A DNA stretch of 48,959 bases from JBFXAF01 sp050184585. Lineage in GTDB: Bacteria > Pseudomonadota > Alphaproteobacteria > Rhizobiales > Rhizobiaceae. The notes below the pieces were generated by a model. It had not been told where the DNA came from. It worked only from the letters and a program-made list of their open reading frames with translations, and did no database searches. Positions 7,618-14,822 of the stretch are shown one piece after another. The stretch covers positions 1-48,959 of the forward strand of contig JBFXAF010000019.1 of the NCBI GenBank assembly GCA_050184585.1, read 5' to 3'. A program made the translations under genes and the position numbers. Numbering within the stretch: the stretch's first letter is position 1; each line of letters opens with the position of its first letter.

Positions 7618-8043
7618 GTGCCGATCTACAGGGAAAAAGACTTCCACGAGCGCCTTTCCGCCCAGAACGAGGCCAAGCTGGCGCTTCTCGCAAAATTCAA
7701 GGCCCGTCCAGGAGCCGACGACCCGAAGGTCGCCGCGCGGCAGGCCGAGCGCCAAGCGATCATCGAGGCCCGCGCGGTGCGCGAGGCCGAGCGCGAGCGG
7801 CTCAAGCAGGAGCGCCTCGTGCGCGAAGCGAAGGAGCGCGCCGAGCGCGAAGCCCGCGAAGCTCTGGAGCGCGAAGCCCGCGAGGCCGCGGAACGGGAAG
7901 CGGCCAGGCTCCGCGAGGCCGAGGAAAACGAGCGCCTCGCGCTCACCCTCGCAGACGAAGCGGCCCGCAAGGCCAAGCGTGACGCCCGCTACGCAGCCCG
8001 CAAGTCACGCGTCGGCCGCCAGCCGCCAAAGCCGTTCGGCTGA
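7618..8043 (+). CDS. DUF6481 family protein, highly charged
   Basis: A 141-residue protein that is almost one continuous charged helix. After a short head (MPIYREKDFHERLSAQNEAK and the FKARPGADDP segment) come about 80 residues dominated by Arg, Glu and Ala, with AEREARE-type repeats, suggesting a long coiled coil. A basic tail (RKSRVGRQPPKPFG) follows. The head and tail match the DUF6481 pattern common in rhizobia; function unknown. The start is a GTG at 7618 with no strong Shine-Dalgarno sequence. No membrane segment or signal peptide is seen. It converges on the Gdx gene across a hairpin at 8063-8089. Confidence 0.75.
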   Translation: MPIYREKDFHERLSAQNEAKLALLAKFKARPGADDPKVAARQAERQAIIEARAVREAERERLKQERLVREAKERAEREAREALEREAREAAEREAARLREAEENERLALTLADEAARKAKRDARYAARKSRVGRQPPKPFG

Positions 8044-8062
8044 TCCCGCTGGATCAGGACGA

Positions 8063-8089
8063 CGCCCGGCTACCCTTCGGAGCCGGGCG
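8063..8089. terminator. Bidirectional terminator-like hairpin between convergent genes
   Basis: CGCCCGGCT and AGCCGGGCG form a perfect 9-bp stem around ACCCTTCGG, which contains a stable C-UUCG-G tetraloop. It lies 20 nt after the DUF6481 stop and 6 nt beyond the Gdx stop. No T-run follows on either side, so Rho-independent termination is only plausible. Confidence 0.5.
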
Positions 8090-8094
8090 AATGG

Positions 8095-8409
8095 TCATGT
8101 GGCGAGCTTGAGGCCAACGATTCCCGCCACAATGAGGCCGATCGAGGCCATTCGGGCGACGGTTGCCGGCTCTCCGAGCAGCCAGACGCCGAGCGCCGCC
8201 GTGCCGACGGCGCCGATGCCTGTCCAGATGGCGTAGGCGGTGCCGACCGGAAGGGTCTTCAGCGCCATCCCGAGAAGGCCCAGACTGATGATCATCGCGC
8301 CTGCGGTGAGCAGTGTCGGCGTCAGCCGCGTGAAGCCTTCGGTGTACTTCAGACCGATCGCCCATCCGACCTCGAACAGGCCGGCGAGCACAAGATAGAT
8401 CCAAGCCAT
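8095..8409 (-). CDS. gdx: Guanidinium exporter Gdx/SugE (small multidrug resistance family)
   Basis: A 104-residue SMR protein with four membrane helices, acting as an antiparallel dimer that exchanges guanidinium for protons. The essential membrane Glu13 is in VLAGLFEVGWAIGLKYTEGF, and the Gdx/SugE-type signature continues with LPVGTAYAIWTGIGAVGTA near residue 55. Gdx members carry W-A-x-G-L-K after the Glu, as here, unlike drug-exporting EmrE types. The gene is preceded by a guanidine-II riboswitch, which strongly supports guanidinium as the substrate. A GGAG Shine-Dalgarno lies 6 nt before the ATG. It may still confer weak resistance to quaternary ammonium compounds. Confidence 0.9.
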   Translation of the reverse strand: MAWIYLVLAGLFEVGWAIGLKYTEGFTRLTPTLLTAGAMIISLGLLGMALKTLPVGTAYAIWTGIGAVGTAALGVWLLGEPATVARMASIGLIVAGIVGLKLAT

Positions 8410-8426
8410 GGGACACTCCGTAGCAT

Positions 8427-8469
8427 CGGGTCGTCCCGGCCGCTTGAACCATGGCGAGGTCGTCCCCGC
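8427..8469 (-). promoter_or_regulatory. Guanidine-II (mini-ykkC) riboswitch
   Basis: On the transcribed minus strand two hairpins each expose an ACGA loop. P1 (8469-8454) is GCGGGG-ACGA-CCTCGC with 6 pairs; P2 (8438-8427) is CGGG-ACGA-CCCG with 4 pairs. A 15-nt linker separates them. P2 ends 7 nt before the GGAG Shine-Dalgarno (8419-8416) and 17 nt before the ATG of gdx. Tandem ACGR-loop hairpins just upstream of an SMR gene are the defining architecture of the guanidine-II class, which frees the ribosome site when guanidine binds. Identified by eye, not by covariance search. Confidence 0.85.
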
Positions 8470-8517
8470 GCGCCTCAGATAGGCCGTGCGGGCTTCGATC
8501 TCAATGCCAGGCTGGTT

Positions 8518-8643
8518 CTATTTGTCCTTGGCTTTGATCGCCTTCACCGGCGGCGCGGGCACCTTGACCGACGCCGGTGGTTTCTTGGCGTCCTTCTTTG
8601 GCTTGCGCGTTTCCTTGCCGGGCCTCATCGAACCTTTGGCCAT
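8518..8643 (-). CDS. Small basic conserved protein (41 residues)
   Basis: It starts MAKGSMRPGKETRKPKKD and ends with KAIKAKDK; about a third of the residues are Lys or Arg and the rest mainly Pro, Ala and Val. The start is supported by a very strong Shine-Dalgarno (CTGGAGGAACGTC before the ATG). Short basic proteins with the M-A-K-G-x-M-R-x-x-K/R-E-T-R-K-P-K-K opening are widespread in alphaproteobacteria and have no known function. It is probably intrinsically disordered and could bind nucleic acid, but that is inference from composition. It lies between gdx and rmuC on the same strand. Confidence 0.7.
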   Translation of the reverse strand: MAKGSMRPGKETRKPKKDAKKPPASVKVPAPPVKAIKAKDK

Positions 8644-8732
8644 GACGTTCCTCCAGGAATGATGCGGGCAGAGAATCAGCAGATTCGCCGGTGCGCAAGT
8701 GAGATCGCGCCGACCGGGCACAACTTTCACCG

Positions 8733-8752
8733 CTGGTCGAACATTGCGCTAG
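8733..8752 (-). repeat. Third copy of the stop-codon-anchored repeat
   Basis: Read on the minus strand, TAG-C-GCAATGTTCGACCAG begins exactly at the rmuC stop codon. It differs at one position from the arms of the inverted repeat at 2583-2608 and 2832-2857. Weaker similarity continues for about 15 nt (GTGAAAGTTGTG against TTGAACCAGTTCTG). Confidence 0.7.
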
Positions 8753-9999
8753 TCCTCGTCCACCACCTTGAGCCGCAACTGGCCGGACCGGGTCTCGACG
8801 CCGCGATGCGGCTCGTCGCGGGCCGCGTCGCCATCGGTCGCGGCGGCGCCGAACTCCAGCGCGCCGATCCGCTGCCCGCGTTTCGTCACCTTGTCCGCCG
8901 AGGTCACGATCATCTCGACGTCCTTCTGGGTCAGCGCGAAATGAGCCTGCAGCTTGCGCACACGGTCGTCCAGCCGGTTCACGTCGTCCATCAGGCGAGC
9001 CACCTCCCCCTGGATCAGATGCGCCTGCTCGCGCATGCGCGAGTCCTTCAGGATCGCCTGCACGACCTGGATCGACAGCATGAGCAGCGACGGCGAGACG
9101 ATGACGACGCGCGCTCGATGAGCCCGCTGGACCACCGCCTCGAAGTTTTCGTGGATCTCGGCGAAGACCGATTCCGACGGGACGAACATGAACGCCGTCT
9201 CCTGCGTCTCGCCGGGCACGAGGTATTTTTCGGCGATGTCGCGAATGTGGACCTCGACGTCTCGCCGGAAGGACTGTGCGGCGATGCGCTGGGCGTCCTG
9301 TCCATCCGCGGCGCGGATCGCGTTCCAGGCTTCCAGGGGGAACTTCGCGTCGATGGCCAGCGCCGGCGCCCCGTTGGGCATGTGGATGAGGCAGTCCGGA
9401 CGGCTGCCGTTCGACAGCGTCGCCTGGAAGGCGTATCCGCCCTGCGGCAGACCATCGGCGACGATCGCCTCCATGCGCGACTGTCCGAATGCGCCGCGCG
9501 TCTGCTTGTTCGACAGGATTGCCTGGAGCTGCACCACCTGGCCCGCCAGCGACTGTATGTTTGCCTGAGCCGTGTCGATGACGGCCAGGCGCTCCTGCAG
9601 CTTCGCGAGGTTTTCATGCGTGGACTTGGTCTGATCGCTCATGGTCTGGCCGATGCGGCCTGTCATGGCGTCCAGCCGCTGCGCGATGGACTGGCTCATC
9701 TCGGCCTGCCGCGCACCGAAGACCTCGGCGACCGCGCCCAGCCGCCCCTGCATCTCGGCCTGCGCCGTCAGCAGCGCGCCGATGCGCTCCTCCGTGTCGC
9801 GGGCGTGGCTGGCGGCTTCCGCCGCGGCGGAGGCGCGAGCATTGGAGGTGCGCCACAACGACACGATGAGGACGAACAGGAGGATGGCGAAAAGACCACC
9901 CGCCGTCAGCAGGATTGCGCCCAGCGTGATGTCGGTGGCGCCCAGGCGGAGGATCGGCTGGGACAGGAGGGAGGCGATGTCGTCCATGCCGGCCAGCAT
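8749..9999 (-). CDS. rmuC: DNA recombination protein RmuC
   Basis: RmuC is a membrane-anchored protein with a PD-(D/E)XK-like nuclease fold that limits recombination between inverted repeats. In this 416-residue protein an N-terminal membrane helix (AILLTAGGLFAILLFVLIVSLW, about 25-46) precedes a long coiled-coil region to about residue 150. The RmuC core follows, with RMEAIVADGLP, ALAIDAKFPLEAW (near 215-225) and the QETAFMFVPSESVFAEI segment. The start is uncertain: ATG at 9999 or four codons later at 9987, neither with a clear Shine-Dalgarno. It is divergent from def. The stop codon belongs to a dispersed repeat. Confidence 0.93.
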   Translation of the reverse strand: MLAGMDDIASLLSQPILRLGATDITLGAILLTAGGLFAILLFVLIVSLWRTSNARASAAAEAASHARDTEERIGALLTAQAEMQGRLGAVAEVFGARQAEMSQSIAQRLDAMTGRIGQTMSDQTKSTHENLAKLQERLAVIDTAQANIQSLAGQVVQLQAILSNKQTRGAFGQSRMEAIVADGLPQGGYAFQATLSNGSRPDCLIHMPNGAPALAIDAKFPLEAWNAIRAADGQDAQRIAAQSFRRDVEVHIRDIAEKYLVPGETQETAFMFVPSESVFAEIHENFEAVVQRAHRARVVIVSPSLLMLSIQVVQAILKDSRMREQAHLIQGEVARLMDDVNRLDDRVRKLQAHFALTQKDVEMIVTSADKVTKRGQRIGALEFGAAATDGDAARDEPHRGVETRSGQLRLKVVDED

Positions 10000-10089
10000 A
10001 GACGATTCGCTACAGCGCGACAGATCAAAACGGGAACGCACGCGCGCGCCGCCGTTGACGCCATCGGACCGCCGTCATAGGTGAGCGCG

Positions 10090-10620
10090 ATGTCGATGAA
10101 GCCCCTGATCATACTGCCGGACCCCATCCTGCGTCAGGCGTCGAAGCCGGTCGAGCGCGTCGATGCGGCCGCACGCAAGCTCGCCGCCGACATGCTCGAG
10201 ACCATGTACGAGGCACCCGGCATCGGCCTTGCGGCCATCCAGGTGGGCGAGCCGTTGCGGCTGCTGGTCATCGACCTCGCAAAGGACGGCGACCCGAAAG
10301 CGCCGCAGGTCTTCTTCAATCCCGAGATCGTCGAACGTTCGGACGAACGCTCCGTCTATGAGGAAGGCTGCCTGTCGATCCCCGACTATTACGCGGAGGT
10401 GGACCGGCCGGCGTCCGTGCGCGTCAGATATGTCGACCTCGATGGCAGGACCCAGGAGATCGCCGCCCATGGCCTGATGGCCACCTGCCTGCAGCACGAG
10501 ATCGACCATCTGAACGGCGTGCTGTTCATCGATCACATCTCAAAGCTGAAGCGCGACATGGTGGTCCGCAAGTTCCGCAAGCTCGCCAAGGACAAGGCGC
10601 CGGGGCGGCTGGTCGGATAG
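10090..10620 (+). CDS. def: Peptide deformylase
   Basis: It removes the N-formyl group from nascent proteins using a bound metal ion. The three family motifs are present in order: GIGLAAIQVG (44-53), EEGCLSIP with metal ligand Cys94, and QHEIDHLNG, the HEXXH motif supplying His136, His140 and the catalytic Glu. Length of 176 residues is typical. AGGTGA lies close upstream of the ATG at 10090; a GTG at 10081 and an ATG at 10096 are alternatives. It is followed at 48 nt by fmt, the enzyme that adds the formyl group to initiator tRNA, the common def-fmt pairing. Confidence 0.97.
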   Translation: MSMKPLIILPDPILRQASKPVERVDAAARKLAADMLETMYEAPGIGLAAIQVGEPLRLLVIDLAKDGDPKAPQVFFNPEIVERSDERSVYEEGCLSIPDYYAEVDRPASVRVRYVDLDGRTQEIAAHGLMATCLQHEIDHLNGVLFIDHISKLKRDMVVRKFRKLAKDKAPGRLVG

Positions 10621-10668
10621 ACGCTCCGTCGCGTCATCGACGCAGGAATCAGGAAGGCTGGACCGCCG

Positions 10669-11601
10669 ATGCCCCTTCGCATCGTCTTCATGGGAACGCC
10701 CGATTTCGCGGCGCCGACTCTGGCGGCGCTGGCCGATGCCGGCCATGACGTCGTCGCCGCCTACACCCAGCCCCCGCGGCCGGGCGGCCGGCGGGGGCTC
10801 GAACTGACGCCATCTCCGGTGCAACGCGAGGCGGAGCGATGGGGCATTGAGGTACGGTCGCCGGTCTCGCTCAAATCGGCGGCCGAGCATGCGCGCTTCA
10901 ACGCACTCCATGCGGATGTCGCGGTCGTCGTCGCCTACGGCCTGTTGCTGCCGAAGCCGGTTCTCGAGGCGCCGCGCTTCGGCTGCCTCAACGGCCACGC
11001 CTCGCTGTTGCCCCGCTGGCGCGGAGCGGCCCCCATCCAGCGGGCGATCATGGCCGGCGACGCCGAGACGGGAATGATGGTCATGCGGATGGACGAAGGG
11101 CTGGACACCGGACCCGTCGCGCTTACCGAGCGCCTCGCGGTCGGGCCGATCGAGACCGCTGGCGACCTCCACGACCGGTTGATGCCGATGTGCGCGCGCC
11201 TCGTCGTCGAAGCGCTGTCGCGGCTCGAGGCCGGAGCCCTCACCTTCGTTCCTCAGGGCGCCGGCGCGACCTATGCGAAGAAGATCGCCAAGGAGGAGAC
11301 GCGGGTCGACTGGATGCTTCCGGCCGGGGAGGTTCACAACCGGCTGCGCGGCCTCTCGCCGTTCCCCGGCGCATGGACGGAGATGTCCCTCGGCGGCCGT
11401 GCGGAACGCCTGAAGCTGTTGCGGTCGACGATTGCCGCGGGGGAGGGAGCGCCGGGCACGATACTGGACGACGCACTGACCGTCGCCTGCGGTTCCGGCG
11501 CCATCCGGGCGATCGAAATTCAGAAGGCCGGCGGACGCCCGGTTCCGGCGGCCGAGTTCCTGCGCGGAACTCAACTCGTCAAAGGTATGGTGTTGTCATG
11601 A
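10669..11601 (+). CDS. fmt: Methionyl-tRNA formyltransferase
   Basis: It formylates Met-tRNAfMet using 10-formyl-tetrahydrofolate. The N-terminal Rossmann domain begins RIVFMGTPDFAAPTL. The catalytic Asn and His are in NGHASLLPRWRGAAPIQRAI and the catalytic Asp in MDEGLDTGP. The C-terminal tRNA-binding domain begins near AKKIAKEE. Length of 310 residues is normal. The residue between catalytic Asn and His is Gly instead of the more usual Val, which should be tolerated. The stop overlaps the next start (ATGA), so the GNAT gene is translationally coupled. Confidence 0.97.
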   Translation: MPLRIVFMGTPDFAAPTLAALADAGHDVVAAYTQPPRPGGRRGLELTPSPVQREAERWGIEVRSPVSLKSAAEHARFNALHADVAVVVAYGLLLPKPVLEAPRFGCLNGHASLLPRWRGAAPIQRAIMAGDAETGMMVMRMDEGLDTGPVALTERLAVGPIETAGDLHDRLMPMCARLVVEALSRLEAGALTFVPQGAGATYAKKIAKEETRVDWMLPAGEVHNRLRGLSPFPGAWTEMSLGGRAERLKLLRSTIAAGEGAPGTILDDALTVACGSGAIRAIEIQKAGGRPVPAAEFLRGTQLVKGMVLS

Positions 11602-12098
11602 GCATGCTGTCCATTCGTCCTGCCACGCCGCAGGACCGCGAGGCCATTCGTCGCGTTCAGGAACATGCGTTCGGCCAGGCGGAGGAGGCCGGGCTCGTCG
11701 ATGCGCTGGTGAACGCGGGCGATGCCGTGCTGGAACTGATCGCCGTCGACGAGGGCGCGGTCGTCGGTCATATCCTGTTCTCGCGCCTCAAGGTGCAGGA
11801 CGGCGGAGATGCGTTCCCCGCCGTCGCGCTCGCGCCGCTCGCCGTCGCGCCGTCCTTCCAGAAGGCCGGAATAGGCGGCGCGCTGGTGCGCGAGGCGCAC
11901 GGCCGTCTGAAGCATGCCGGCGAGCGCCTGTCGGTGGTGCTTGGAGACCCGTCCTACTACGGCCGGTTCGGCTACAATCGCGCCGCCGCGGCGGGGTTCG
12001 AGAGCGATTACCAGGGGGATGCGTTGCAGGCCCTTGCATGGGGCGAGGCGCCGACGGCCGGACGTCTCGTCTACGCACCTGCGTTTTCGGGGCTCTAG
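11598..12098 (+). CDS. GNAT-family N-acetyltransferase (YhbS-like)
   Basis: A 166-residue acetyltransferase beginning LSIRPATPQDREAIRRVQEHAFG. The acetyl-CoA binding loop is SFQKAGIGGALVREA (about 92-106). The following VVLGDPSYYGRFGYNRAA segment is characteristic of the YhbS-like group. It sits between fmt and truA, overlapping fmt by 4 nt and ending 3 nt before truA, so it is part of the def-fmt-truA operon. A role in tRNA or protein modification is suggested only by this setting; the substrate is unknown. Confidence 0.85.
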   Translation: MSMLSIRPATPQDREAIRRVQEHAFGQAEEAGLVDALVNAGDAVLELIAVDEGAVVGHILFSRLKVQDGGDAFPAVALAPLAVAPSFQKAGIGGALVREAHGRLKHAGERLSVVLGDPSYYGRFGYNRAAAAGFESDYQGDALQALAWGEAPTAGRLVYAPAFSGL

Positions 12099-12101
12099 GG
12101 C

Positions 12102-12866
12102 TTGCCCCGCTATCGCCTGGACATCGAATATGACGGCGGCGGCTATTCAGGCTGGCAGCGGCAGGCCGGGCAGCATTCGGTGCAGGCGGCCATCGAGCAG
12201 GCGGTTCATGCCTTCAGCGGCGAGACGATCTCGCTGCGCGGTGCAGGCCGCACGGACGCCGGCGTCCATGCGTTGGGCCAGGCGGCTCATCTCGACCTCA
12301 TCAGGGACTGGCCCGCCGATACGGTGCGCGATGCGGTCAACGCGCATCTGAGGAAGGCCGGCGAGACCGTCGTCATACTGGCGGCGTCGAGCGTGCACGA
12401 CACGTTCGACGCCCGGTTTTCGGCGATCGCGCGCCACTACGTGTACCGGATCGTCAATCGGCGGGCGCCGCTCGCGCTGGACGCCGGCCGTGCCTGGCAT
12501 GTTGCGCCGCATCTCGACGCATCGGCCATGCAGGCGGGCGCCGGCCGCCTCGTCGGCCGGTACGACTTCACGACCTTCCGCGCCGTCCACTGTCAGGCCA
12601 AGAGCCCCGTCCGGACGCTTGACCGCCTCGACGTCACGCGCAGGGGAGAATCGATCGAGATCTGCGCCTCCGCCCGGTCGTTCCTCCACAATCAGGTTCG
12701 TTCGATGGTGGGCACGCTGAAACGTGTCGGCGAGGGGGCCTGGACCCCCGACGACGTGACCACCGCGCTTGATGCGCGGGATCGCGCGGCCTGCGGGCCC
12801 GTTGCGCCTCCCGACGGACTCTTCCTGCTTGCGGTCGATTATTCCAGCGACGCGTCGGGTACATAA
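12102..12866 (+). CDS. truA: tRNA pseudouridine(38-40) synthase TruA
   Basis: It converts uridines 38-40 in the anticodon stem of several tRNAs to pseudouridine. The catalytic Asp52 is in RGAGRTDAGVHALGQ. Other conserved segments are YDGGGYSGWQRQ at the N-terminus, TFRAVHCQAKSP, and FLHNQVRSMVGTL near residue 195. The protein is 254 residues. The start is a TTG at 12102, 3 nt after the preceding stop; no ATG is available before the conserved YRLDIEYDG. The last 28 nt overlap the convergent membrane-protein gene. Confidence 0.96.
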   Translation: MPRYRLDIEYDGGGYSGWQRQAGQHSVQAAIEQAVHAFSGETISLRGAGRTDAGVHALGQAAHLDLIRDWPADTVRDAVNAHLRKAGETVVILAASSVHDTFDARFSAIARHYVYRIVNRRAPLALDAGRAWHVAPHLDASAMQAGAGRLVGRYDFTTFRAVHCQAKSPVRTLDRLDVTRRGESIEICASARSFLHNQVRSMVGTLKRVGEGAWTPDDVTTALDARDRAACGPVAPPDGLFLLAVDYSSDASGT

Positions 12867-13447
12867 AGCCCGAGCGCCGTCTCCAGCCAGAGAGCCAGGA
12901 GAATCGAGAAGACGACCATGGCGACGACGACCGCGGTCGCGGTTCCCGGGCCTCTTTCCAGGACGGCGTTGGTCAGCCGCCACGACAGCACCAGAGTGGC
13001 GATGAACACGCCGAGCGAGAGCGCCATGACGATCTCGCTGCCGGAGCCGAGCGCGAGGCGCAGAAGCGGCAATGGCAGCGTGAGCCAGACCAGCACGGCC
13101 GTCGCCCAGTTGCTGGCGACGACATAGGGGACGAACCGATCGGCGATGCCGAGCGGTCGCGCCGCGATCGCAAGCGCCACAATCGGCACGACCCATTTCC
13201 CCGCCTCGGCGACGAACAGCCGCGCGATGATCGAGGAACGGCTTCCGTAGACCTCCGGCAGGGCGACAAGGTCATTGGCGAAGGCGACCCAGCCGATCAG
13301 CAGCGCCGGCAGGGCGACGAGCATGGCGAAGAAGGAGTCCCAGAAGCCGTCGGCCGTCGTGTCGAGCTGCCTCATGCCTTCCCTGCGCCCGAGCAGGAGC
13401 CGCCACGCGCCGATCATCGAGTTCTGGATTTCGGAGGCGGATGGCAT
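12839..13447 (-). CDS. Conserved multi-pass membrane protein, function unknown
   Basis: A 202-residue protein with about five hydrophobic segments: FFAMLVALPALLIGWVAF near 40, KWVVPIVALAIAA near 85, a third around NWATAVLVWLTLPLPLL, then EIVMALSLGVFIATLVLSW and ATAVVVAMVVFSILLALWL. The soluble head contains LLLGRREGMRQLDTTADGFWDSF, a pattern I associate with a rhizobial membrane family often annotated only as hypothetical or transporter. It begins 6 nt after the dapE stop, so it is probably cotranscribed with dapE, and it overlaps the 3' end of truA by 28 nt. No function can be assigned. Confidence 0.75.
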   Translation of the reverse strand: MPSASEIQNSMIGAWRLLLGRREGMRQLDTTADGFWDSFFAMLVALPALLIGWVAFANDLVALPEVYGSRSSIIARLFVAEAGKWVVPIVALAIAARPLGIADRFVPYVVASNWATAVLVWLTLPLPLLRLALGSGSEIVMALSLGVFIATLVLSWRLTNAVLERGPGTATAVVVAMVVFSILLALWLETALGLYVPDASLE

Positions 13448-13453
13448 GACGCT

Positions 13454-14641
13454 TCAGCCGAACCAGTCTTCCAGGAAGCGTTGATAGACGCGGGTCAGGG
13501 TCTCGAGGTCATCGAGAGGCACCCGCTCGTCGACCATGTGCATGGTCTTGCCCACCAGCCCGAATTCCACGACCGGGCAAAAATCCTTGATGAAGCGCGC
13601 ATCCGACGTGCCGCCAGTGGTGGAGAGGGCGGGTCGCTTGCCGGTGACGGTCTCGACCGAGCCCGACAGAGCGGCGACCAGGCGGTTGTCGCGCGTGATG
13701 AACACATGGCTCGGCCGGTCCCGCCAAACGAGTTCATAGTCGACGGGGTTCGACTTGCCCGGTCGCAGCTTCCTCTTCCTGGCGGCGCGATCGAGCCGGT
13801 TGTGGATCTCCGCCTGGATCGTTTCGGTCGACCAGAGGTCGCCGAACCGGATGTTGAAGGTCGCCGTCGCGCGTCCGGGAATGACGTTCGCCGCCGGGTT
13901 GCCGACGTCGACCGACGTCACCTCGAGCGTCGTCGCCTGGAAGGTCTCCGTTCCCGAGTCCAGCGCGGGATGGAGCAGTGCCTCGAGCAGCGCGACCATC
14001 CCGCGCAGGGGATTGTCGGCGAGATGCGGATAGGCGGAATGCCCCTGCACGCCCCTGACCGTGAGGATGCCGGAGATCGACCCGCGCCGGCCGATCTTGA
14101 TCGCGTCTCCGATCGCTTCGGGGTTGGTGGGTTCGCCGACGATCGCGGCGTCCCAGGTCTCGCCGCGCGCCGCGGCCCAGTCCAGCAGTTTCGCCGTGCC
14201 GTTGATCGACGGGCCTTCCTCGTCGCCGGTGATGAGCAGGGACACCGAACCCTTGAGCGGACCGCTTCGTTCGATCTCGCGCGCCACCGCGGCGACGAAG
14301 CAGGCGATGCCGCCCTTCATGTCGACCGCCCCGCGTCCGAACATCTGCCCGCCGGCGATCTCCGCCGCGAATGGCGGATGCGTCCAGGCCGCCAGGTCGC
14401 CCGGGGGCACCACATCCGTGTGTCCCGCGAACATCAGGTGCGGACCATTTCCGGAAAGTCTCGCATAGAGGTTTTCGACGTCAGGCGTTCCGGCTTCCGA
14501 GAACACCGGCCGATCGATCGAAAACCCCATCGGTTCGAGCATCGCACAGAGCGTCGTCAGCGCACCGCCCTCGGCCGGCGTGATCGAGGGGCGACGGATG
14601 AGCTCCGCGAGATTTTCGACAGGATCGACCGGCAGGGACAT
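13454..14641 (-). CDS. dapE: Succinyl-diaminopimelate desuccinylase
   Basis: It hydrolyses N-succinyl-LL-diaminopimelate in the lysine and peptidoglycan precursor pathway, using two zinc ions. Metal and catalytic residues are visible in FAGHTDVVPPGD, GRGAVDMKGG, TGDEEGPSINGT (the Glu-Glu pair) and the C-terminal GTSDARFIKDF; a final ligand His is in KTMHMVDE. The 395-residue length is typical. The start at MSLPVDPVENL lacks a clear Shine-Dalgarno, but the reading frame upstream has no family similarity. The pathway partner dapB is 6 kb away. Confidence 0.96.
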   Translation of the reverse strand: MSLPVDPVENLAELIRRPSITPAEGGALTTLCAMLEPMGFSIDRPVFSEAGTPDVENLYARLSGNGPHLMFAGHTDVVPPGDLAAWTHPPFAAEIAGGQMFGRGAVDMKGGIACFVAAVAREIERSGPLKGSVSLLITGDEEGPSINGTAKLLDWAAARGETWDAAIVGEPTNPEAIGDAIKIGRRGSISGILTVRGVQGHSAYPHLADNPLRGMVALLEALLHPALDSGTETFQATTLEVTSVDVGNPAANVIPGRATATFNIRFGDLWSTETIQAEIHNRLDRAARKRKLRPGKSNPVDYELVWRDRPSHVFITRDNRLVAALSGSVETVTGKRPALSTTGGTSDARFIKDFCPVVEFGLVGKTMHMVDERVPLDDLETLTRVYQRFLEDWFG

Positions 14642-14759
14642 GGAGTGAGCGATAGTCGAAAGCCGCTGGCCTGTCACGATACCGCCATAGGGCCAGTGTT
14701 GCTTCGGATTCGCTTGCCACGGAAAGCCGCGGCGGACTGGCATCCGCGCCATCGAACGG

Positions 14760-14774
14760 TTAACCTGTCGGTAA
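14760..14774. promoter_or_regulatory. CtrA-like box upstream of mepA
   Basis: TTAA-CCTGTCG-GTAA matches the CtrA consensus TTAA-N7-TTAA at 7 of 8 fixed positions. It lies 48 nt before the mepA start in the divergent dapE-mepA region. The surrounding GGTTAACCTGTCGGTAACC is also a near-perfect inverted repeat. Factor identity is inferred. Confidence 0.4.
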
Positions 14775-14822
14775 CCAGGACAAAGGATCGTTCCCCGTCG
14801 AGCGGCGGCGTGGAGACCAGGA

